Program-made: the position numbers and the translations under genes | In this document: one piece after another, positions 58,538 to 64,000 of the stretch | Position numbering within the stretch: position 1 is the first letter of the stretch | How the letters are laid out: each line of letters opens with the position of its first letter | Assembly (NCBI GenBank): GCA_010692645.1 | Contig: JAAHGS010000002.1 | Coordinates: 44,153 to 108,152, forward strand | Origin: Symploca sp. SIO2E9 | Lineage (GTDB): Bacteria; Cyanobacteriota; Cyanobacteriia; Cyanobacteriales; Coleofasciculaceae | Length of the DNA: 64,000 bases | Reading direction: 5' to 3' | The notes under the pieces: generated by a model | What the model saw: only the letters and a program-made list of their open reading frames with translations | Told to the model about the DNA's origin: nothing | The model's database searches: none

Positions 58538-59752
58538 TTAGCCAAAATTATCAAACACTTTAAACATTGGCAGATACATCGAGACCAAAATTGTACCAAC
58601 CATTCCGCCGACAACAACGATCATCACTGGTTCAATGATACTGGTAAGTGCTTTGACTGCTTGCTCAACTTCATCCTCATAAAAATCAGCAACCTTCATT
58701 AACATTGAATCCAGTTCACCAGTTTCTTCTCCAATACTAATCATCTGAATTGCCAGGCCAGGAAACACCTTCTCTTTTTGTAAAGCCAGACTAATCATAC
58801 CGCCTTGCTGAATTTCTACCTTAGCAGCATCTATAGCGTTAGCAATCACCTGGTTACCAGCTGTATCCCTTACAATATCTAAGGCATTAAGTATTGGTAC
58901 TCCCGAACGAGTCAAGGTTCCTAAAACTCGGCAAAATCTAGCTACAGCTGCCTTTTCATTCAATTCACCAAATAGTGGAAGTTTCAGCAGCAAGCGATCA
59001 ATTTGTACACGACCAACGGGAGTTTTATAATACTGTCTGATCGCAAAGACAGCAATAATGGAAAAGACTATGGGGATGAGTATTTTCCAGCTTGTTAGTA
59101 TTTCACTCAACCAGAGCATAAATTGGGTTAGGGCTGGCAGCTCCGTTCCTAATTCTTGGAAAATACCAGCAAAGATGGGGATGAGAAATATGGTCATCCC
59201 TAGAAAAACTAGAACAGCAATGAATCCCACCACCATAGGATATGCCATGGCTGATTTGATTTGATTTTGTAGTCGGGCTATATCTTCAAGCAGTTTAGCT
59301 AAGCGGTTTAGTACCTCGTCAAGAACACCACCAACCTCACCCGCCTGCACCATACTAATGTAAAGCTCGTCAAAGCAGGCTGGATGTTTGCGCATTGAGT
59401 CAGAGAGATTAGTACCCTCTTGCACTTCGCCACTGACTGCGATTAGTGACTTTTTCAGTTTGGGATTGGGACACTGTTCAGATAAAACGCCGAGACATCG
59501 AACTATCGCTACACCGGCGTTAACCATAGCCGCAAACTGACGAGAAAAGACAGCCTTATCTTTGACAGTAACCTTAGCAAACTTTGCCCCAAGGTCTGAT
59601 AAATCAAGATCAAAACCAGTTTTGCGAATTTTGCCGATGGCAGGATATTTGCTTTGGAGAATATTGCGTGCTGCCTCAGGAGAGATTGCCTCAATTTTCC
59701 TTTTTGAGGCTCTTCCTCTAGCGTCCCGTACATCAACTATAAAGGTAGGCAT
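58538..59752 (-). CDS. pilC: Type IV pilus inner-membrane platform protein PilC
   Basis: 404 residues with two T2SSF domains. The first includes FSRQFAAMVNAGVAIVRCLGVL and FDELYISMVQAGEVGGVLDEVLNRLA; the second includes FCRVLGTLTRSGVPILNALDIV and PGLAIQMISIGEETGELDSMLMKVADFYEDEVEQAV. Three membrane helices, the last at LTSIIEPVMIVVVGGMVGTILVSMYLPMF. PilC sits in the inner membrane and couples the ATPases to pilin assembly. It is third in the pilB-pilT-pilC set; a MITE separates it from pilT. Confidence 0.95.
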   Translation of the reverse strand: MPTFIVDVRDARGRASKRKIEAISPEAARNILQSKYPAIGKIRKTGFDLDLSDLGAKFAKVTVKDKAVFSRQFAAMVNAGVAIVRCLGVLSEQCPNPKLKKSLIAVSGEVQEGTNLSDSMRKHPACFDELYISMVQAGEVGGVLDEVLNRLAKLLEDIARLQNQIKSAMAYPMVVGFIAVLVFLGMTIFLIPIFAGIFQELGTELPALTQFMLWLSEILTSWKILIPIVFSIIAVFAIRQYYKTPVGRVQIDRLLLKLPLFGELNEKAAVARFCRVLGTLTRSGVPILNALDIVRDTAGNQVIANAIDAAKVEIQQGGMISLALQKEKVFPGLAIQMISIGEETGELDSMLMKVADFYEDEVEQAVKALTSIIEPVMIVVVGGMVGTILVSMYLPMFKVFDNFG

Positions 59753-60113
59753 GGCTTAATTCTACAATGGGAAAAAGTTTCAAGGAGTTTAAGGAGTTAG
59801 CGATTTAGCTGCAGTAGTTATAGGAGTTCAAGTAATTAGAGGAGTAATTAATACACTTAAAGCAAGCCACAAACAAGATAGTTTTCTGTATTCTGTTAGT
59901 GCAGTTAAAGGCAATAATGTTCCACTCCTGTAACTCCTGTAAGGGTGAGCGAAAAAAGGTGTGGGGAAATAATTAAGCAGACGCCCAGACGCCCAGACGC
60001 CCAGACGCGGAGAACTCAAATCCCACGCAAAATTTCGTTCACCCCTCCTGTAACTCCTTTATTTTAAACTCCTGAATAAGGAATCAATCAGAAATTAGTT
60101 GATCAACAGCAAC
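59753..60113. other. pilT-pilC intergenic region with repeats and a MITE
   Basis: 361 bp. It has many GGAGTT/AACTCC words in both orientations (59780-59850 and 59922-60070), including CTCCTGTAA repeats into which the element at 59943-60044 is inserted. No gene. Confidence 0.6.
59943..60044 (+). mobile_element. MITE-like element, copy 1, with 9-bp target duplication
   Basis: 102 bp with terminal inverted repeats GGGTGAGCGAAA at the left and TTTCGTTCACCC at the right (one mismatch). It is flanked by exact direct repeats CTCCTGTAA (59934-59942 and 60045-60053). The centre has four units of CAGACGC(C) at 59978-60008. The reverse complement matches copy 2 at 63645-63749 almost throughout. No coding capacity, so it must have moved in trans. 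Confidence 0.85.
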
Positions 60114-61244
60114 TTAACGGGTAGCTTTGACCTTGGCACTCATCCTCGCATTGGTAGCTCCGGCACCTCCTGCACCACCAAGGATACGTTGTAATTCGTC
60201 GGGTTTGGAACTTTTGGACATTCCCACCTCAAAGGAAATTACACCAGTTTTAACGTAATTAGCTAAATCCTGTTCCAAAGTCTTCATACCTATCTTCATA
60301 CCTGTTTGGATAGCAGAGTAAATACCAGGAACTTTTCCTTCTCTAATTAGGTTAGCAATAGCTGGAGTTACCACCATAATTTCCTGAACCATCTGCCTAC
60401 CAAATTCACCCGGTTTTGGATTTTTCTTTGGTACCAGGGTTTGACTAAAAACTGCGACTAAAGAGTTAGAAAGCTGAGCTCTAACTTGGGGTTGTTGTTC
60501 AGAAGGGAAGACATCTAGTATACGGTTAATCGTCTGAGCTGCAGAATTTGTATGCAGTGTACCAAAAACTAAGTGACCAGTTTCAGCCGCAGAAATAGCA
60601 AGGGAAATAGTTTCAAGGTCTCGCATTTCTCCTACTAGAACAATATCTGGGTCTTCCCGCAGCGCCGCTCTCAGGGCATTGGAAAAACTCTTGGTGTCCT
60701 CGCCCTTTTGGCGTTGGTGTATTAAGCTCTTAGAATTGGGAAAAACGTATTCAATCGGGTCTTCGATTGTCAGAATATGTTCTGCCCTAGTCCGGTTAAT
60801 TAAGTCAATCATCGCCGCTAAGGTGGTAGTTTTACCAGAACCAGTAGGTCCAGTTACCAACACCAATCCTCTCGGTCTCTCACTAATCTCTCGAACTATA
60901 TCTGGCAAACCCAATTGGTCAAAATGGGGAAGTTTAGAAGAGAGAGCCCTTAAGCAAGCAGCATAACAACCACGCTCTTTATAAACATTAACGCGGAAGC
61001 GTGCCAAGCCCTTGACACCATAGGAACAATCTAATTCCCAGTTCTGCTCCAAATCCTTGCGCTGTGTATTATTGAGCATGCTGAAAATCAGTTTCTGACA
61101 CTCTTGGGCAGTCAGTGGATCTTCGCCGAAGGGTTGGATTTTGCCATTGATACGGAAGTAGACAGGGGCACCTGCTTGCAGGTGCATATCTGAACCTCCC
61201 ATCTCAATCATTTGCTCCATTAAGTCTTCAATCATCAAATCCAT
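60114..61244 (-). CDS. pilT: Type IV pilus retraction ATPase PilT
   Basis: 376 residues. N-terminal PAS-like part (MIEMGGSDMHLQAGAPVYFRINGK), Walker A VTGPTGSGKTTTLAAMIDL, the Asp box with TIEDPIEYVF, Walker B LREDPDIVLVGEMRDLETI, and His box TGHLVFGTLHTNSAAQTI. It powers pilus retraction for twitching motility and DNA uptake. In the pilB-pilT-pilC order, 72 bp after pilB. Confidence 0.96.
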   Translation of the reverse strand: MDLMIEDLMEQMIEMGGSDMHLQAGAPVYFRINGKIQPFGEDPLTAQECQKLIFSMLNNTQRKDLEQNWELDCSYGVKGLARFRVNVYKERGCYAACLRALSSKLPHFDQLGLPDIVREISERPRGLVLVTGPTGSGKTTTLAAMIDLINRTRAEHILTIEDPIEYVFPNSKSLIHQRQKGEDTKSFSNALRAALREDPDIVLVGEMRDLETISLAISAAETGHLVFGTLHTNSAAQTINRILDVFPSEQQPQVRAQLSNSLVAVFSQTLVPKKNPKPGEFGRQMVQEIMVVTPAIANLIREGKVPGIYSAIQTGMKIGMKTLEQDLANYVKTGVISFEVGMSKSSKPDELQRILGGAGGAGATNARMSAKVKATR

Positions 61245-61316
61245 AAAGCCTTCTCCTGATCAACGAATTATTGGTCAATGGTTCTCGATTTCTAAAATAA
61301 ATAACCTCTATTGCTT

Positions 61317-63323
61317 TTAGTCATGAAAACGAGGCGTCATGCAATATGGACAGTCTAGCCACTCCGGCTCTAAGCCAGCACCACAAGTACGGCAGGTAAG
61401 AGAACTTTTGCGCTTGGCTTTGAGTTCTGCCTCTAAACCAGAATCAGTAAGGGTTACGCGCTCTACTTCTTCGAGGGTAGTATAGCCTTGCTGCACTAGA
61501 TTTAAGCTATAGGCTAGTAAGGTAGTCATTCCTTCTTCTACGGCTACTTCTTTAATTCGTTCGGCGTTTGCCCCTTCGCTAATTAAGGGTTGTAAGCGTT
61601 CAGTAATTTGCATGACTTCATAGACACCAACGCGCCCCTTATAACCAACCCCATTGCACTTTTGGCAAAGTGTGCCTTGACTTCGAGCATTGGCAATACC
61701 CTCTGGAGTGAGGGTATTGGCTTTATAAAAAGTTACTTCCCCTTCACTGCCAGCCGCCAGACCAAATTGAGCCAGCTCCGCTGAACTGGGATAATAGGGA
61801 ATGCGACATTCGTCGCAGACGCGGCGCACTAAACGCTGTGCCAAAACTCCCAACAGAGCCCCAGAAACCATGAAGGGTTCAACCCCCATTTCATCAAGAC
61901 GGGGAATGGCACCAGCGGCATCGTTTGTATGCAGGGTGGTGAGAACCAAGTGACCTGTGAGGGCAGCTTCAATAGCAGTTTTCGCTGTTTCTGTGTCCCG
62001 CGTTTCACCCACCAGAATTATGTCCGGATCTTGACGCAAAAAAGAACGCAAAATCGAGGCAAAGTCTCTGCCCTTTTCCCGCAGTACTTGTACCTGAGTA
62101 ATACCGGCTAAGGAATACTCAATGGGGTCTTCCGCTGTCGAGATATTGACCCCTGGTTCATTACGTTCTGCCAAAACTGAGTACAAAGTCGTCGATTTTC
62201 CCGAGCCAGTTGGTCCTGTCACCAAGATTAACCCGAAGGGACGACTTGCCATTTCTCTAACTATTTGCAGCGTCTGGGGGTCAGTAATCAATTTATCCAA
62301 ACCCAGCTGAGTCGAAGAATTATCCAAAATCCGCAGTACTACTTTCTCACCGTAGCGGCTAGGCAGAGTACTGACTCGAAAGTCAACTTTGCGACCTTGA
62401 AACATCCGCCGAATCTTACCATCTTGGGGGATTCGGCGTTCAGCAATGTCAAGATCCGCCATAATTTTGAAGCGGGCGGAAACAGCGGCAGTAATTTTCT
62501 TGGGCAAAGGATCAAAGGCCTGACGTAGCACTCCGTCTTTGCGGAAGCGTATACGTAAATAATCTTCCTGTGGTTCAACGTGAATGTCAGAAACGCCCTC
62601 CTGTAGAGCCTTGGCAAGAATTTTGTTAACCAGTTTAATTACAGGAGCCCCACCAGCCTCATTGACTGCCTCCCCTAGATCCGCCTCACCATCATCCGGC
62701 GCATCTTGCAAACTATCGAGACTGTCTAGATCCTCAAGTACCCCTTTAACGTCTACAGATTTAGCTGCCTCCGCTTCCTTAGAGCGTTTGAGTTGTTCAT
62801 CAAGATACTCAGAAATCAGTCGCTGATAGTCTTCGAGGGTAATTACCATCCGTTGCAGGCTAATTCCCTGAGGACGTAAGATACGGTTAAGATCATCTTG
62901 GGCATCGAGATTGTCTGGGTCAACCATTGCCACCAAGACTGATGGAGGCTGGGTTTCATTCTTCGAGACTGGTACGAGGCGATAGCGACGACAAATATCG
63001 ATTGGCAGCAGCGTATCAAGCAGCTGACTAACTTGATTAACTGAAATATCGCTAATTTCCGGATCTAGAGATTCAACCCCGTAAAGAACTTTTAGTTCAA
63101 ACAGCTGTTGTTTCTTATACTGGCGCAGTAAGTCCGGTGGCAACTGACGCCCCGTCATCGATTCGAGAATCTCAGTCAGTGGTCTTCCTGACTTGCGGGT
63201 TTCTACCAACGCCTGCTGCATTTGATCAGTGTCAACATAACCCGCCTGAATCAGTGACTTGCCAAAGGGCGAGACATCATTGCGAACAATAAGGGCGCGT
63301 CGTGGTGATGAGGAGTTAGTCAT
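61317..63323 (-). CDS. pilB: Type IV pilus extension ATPase PilB
   Basis: 668 residues. The N-terminal MshEN/T2SSE_N domain spans about 1-170 (GKSLIQAGYVDTDQMQQAL), then Walker A VTGPTGSGKSTTLY, Asp box AEDPIEYSL, Walker B DPDIILVGETRDTET, His box TGHLVLTTLHTNDAAG. The tetracysteine zinc site is CDEC-x25-35-CQKCNGVGYKG. The C terminus adds a zinc-ribbon-like CRTCGAGLEPEWLDCPYC, typical of cyanobacterial PilB and absent in proteobacteria. It powers pilin polymerisation. First gene of the pilus set. Confidence 0.96.
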   Translation of the reverse strand: MTNSSSPRRALIVRNDVSPFGKSLIQAGYVDTDQMQQALVETRKSGRPLTEILESMTGRQLPPDLLRQYKKQQLFELKVLYGVESLDPEISDISVNQVSQLLDTLLPIDICRRYRLVPVSKNETQPPSVLVAMVDPDNLDAQDDLNRILRPQGISLQRMVITLEDYQRLISEYLDEQLKRSKEAEAAKSVDVKGVLEDLDSLDSLQDAPDDGEADLGEAVNEAGGAPVIKLVNKILAKALQEGVSDIHVEPQEDYLRIRFRKDGVLRQAFDPLPKKITAAVSARFKIMADLDIAERRIPQDGKIRRMFQGRKVDFRVSTLPSRYGEKVVLRILDNSSTQLGLDKLITDPQTLQIVREMASRPFGLILVTGPTGSGKSTTLYSVLAERNEPGVNISTAEDPIEYSLAGITQVQVLREKGRDFASILRSFLRQDPDIILVGETRDTETAKTAIEAALTGHLVLTTLHTNDAAGAIPRLDEMGVEPFMVSGALLGVLAQRLVRRVCDECRIPYYPSSAELAQFGLAAGSEGEVTFYKANTLTPEGIANARSQGTLCQKCNGVGYKGRVGVYEVMQITERLQPLISEGANAERIKEVAVEEGMTTLLAYSLNLVQQGYTTLEEVERVTLTDSGLEAELKAKRKSSLTCRTCGAGLEPEWLDCPYCMTPRFHD

Positions 63324-63644
63324 GGTGGGCGAGAAGATCTCCTTACTTTAAAAATTATTCCCAAAAGCCATAGGTAAAATTCGATTTGAGCTGAGTTGGT
63401 ATTGTATTATTGTTGGCTTCATTAAGAAATTATTTGTGGTGTGAGCCGAAGGTTTCACCAAACAATGACAAGGTTAACTCAATACCATTGTAAGGAGAGG
63501 GAGCGGATCAAGCCGAAAACCACAACCACACTCCAGCTTGATTGCCGTAATTCCTCACTGCCTCGAAACTTGTGTGAATTAAGGGAACTCCAAGAAATAA
63601 ATTATCCAATTTACTTGGAAATATGACCATTAGAATCTTCTCCC

Positions 63645-63749
63645 GGGTGAGCGAAATTTTGGTTGGAATTTTAATTCTCCGCGTCTGGAGCGTCTGGAGC
63701 GTCTGGAGCGTCTGCTTACTTGTTCCCCCACCCTTTTTTTCGTTCACCC
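63645..63749 (-). mobile_element. MITE-like element, copy 2 (inverted), with 9-bp target duplication
   Basis: 105 bp, GGGTGAGCGAAA at the left and TTTCGTTCACCC at the right, flanked by exact TCTTCTCCC repeats (63636-63644 and 63750-63758). The internal unit is GCGTCTGGA, four copies (63681-63714), the complement of copy 1's CAGACGC with a 9-bp rather than 8-bp period. It is reverse-oriented relative to copy 1, so the pilB-pilT segment lies between inverted copies. Confidence 0.85.
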
Positions 63750-63812
63750 TCTTCTCCCCCTCTCCCCACCAAAGGCAGGAGACAGAAGGCAGGAGGCAGA
63801 AGGCTCAAAATT

Positions 63813-63938
63813 CATCTCCCCATCTCCCCATCTCCCCATCTCCCCATCTCCCCATCTCCCCATCTCCCCATCTCCCCATCTCCCCATCTCACCATCTCCC
63901 CATCTCCCCATCTCCCCACCTCCCCATCTCCCCATCTC
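63813..63938. repeat. 8-bp tandem repeat (CATCTCCC)n
   Basis: About 15-16 head-to-tail copies of CATCTCCC with single variants (CACCTCCC, CATCTCAC). Apparent open frames through it (GRWGDGEM-type peptides) are repeat artefacts. Such octamer runs are frequent in cyanobacterial gaps. Confidence 0.92.
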
Positions 63939-64000
63939 CTCGAGGAAATACTTCCTCATTACATCCCCTCACTTAAGAATTCGGATCGCAAGGAACTGGT

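Larger units (their letters stand above)
63324..64000. other. Region upstream of pilB to the window end
   Basis: 677 bp without a gene. It should contain the pilB promoter. The second MITE copy (63645-63749) and an 8-bp tandem repeat (63813-63938) are listed apart. Near the end, GAGGAAATACTTCCTC (63944-63959) is a short palindrome. Confidence 0.5.

Noticed and set aside
63623..63976. 117-codon frame with HLPISPSP repeats and its antisense partner
   Set aside because: Both are translations of the CATCTCCC octamer run and the MITE.

Overview
The window is a stretch of cyanobacterial chromosome. Evidence: a cyanobacterial-type beta-carotene hydroxylase (crtR) and hemE; a cellulose synthase operon with a GH8 cellulase and BcsB/BcsA proteins; a pilB-pilT-pilC type IV pilus cluster; a LabA/NYN gene beside lptC; and at least 15 copies of the HIP1 palindrome GCGATCGC spread over both coding and non-coding DNA. 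The wealth of WD40/TIR, Uma2 and tandem-repeat DNA points to a large-genome cyanobacterium; the genus cannot be fixed from this sequence.

Layout. 1-7.0 kb: the N-terminal part of a large beta-repeat secreted protein that runs off the left edge, a flavin disulfide reductase with a TVP38/DedA membrane protein, an LRAT-type NlpC/P60 protein, and an HD-domain protein overlapping an oligopeptide-type ABC permease. 7.3-10.5 kb: tRNA-Gly(CCC); a Ro60/TROVE protein with a tRNA-like RNA just upstream on the same strand, which is a good Y-RNA candidate; a small HTH protein and a Uma2 nuclease-fold protein. 11.0-14.6 kb: a five-gene set of ECF sigma factor, RskA-like anti-sigma factor, type II NADH dehydrogenase, DoxX and DCC thiol-redox protein. 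14.6-16.5 kb: a decayed patch with hairpins, a small H-type-lectin-like gene and a Uma2 pseudogene.

16.6-28.3 kb: a cellulose export/synthesis operon: a repeat-bearing outer-membrane barrel protein, a BcsC-like TPR protein, a GH8 lipoprotein, BcsB and BcsA with PilZ. 28.7-36.8 kb: a membrane coiled-coil protein, LptC, LabA-like NYN protein, MetG, an alpha/beta hydrolase, CrtR, AroH and SppA. 37.4-49.7 kb: a DMT exporter, a peptidoglycan-binding/HEAT protein behind a long structured leader, a glycosyltransferase, a cysteine-less ferredoxin-like protein, a TPR protein, an S66 LD-carboxypeptidase, HemE, a nucleotide-sugar-type epimerase, a sulfotransferase and GlmU.

50.0-56.7 kb: two very large adjacent genes on the minus strand, a protein with three TIR domains, one membrane helix and 14 WD40 blades, followed 91 bp later by a coiled-coil protein ending in a papain-like C1 protease. 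This pair looks like a sensor/effector conflict (immunity or cell-death) system and is the strongest candidate for an undescribed system. 56.8-63.3 kb: a MnmC-like methyltransferase, an unknown protein, and pilC, pilT, pilB. Two inverted copies of a roughly 100-bp MITE, each with an exact 9-bp target-site duplication, lie in the pilT-pilC gap and upstream of pilB. The right edge is an 8-bp tandem repeat.
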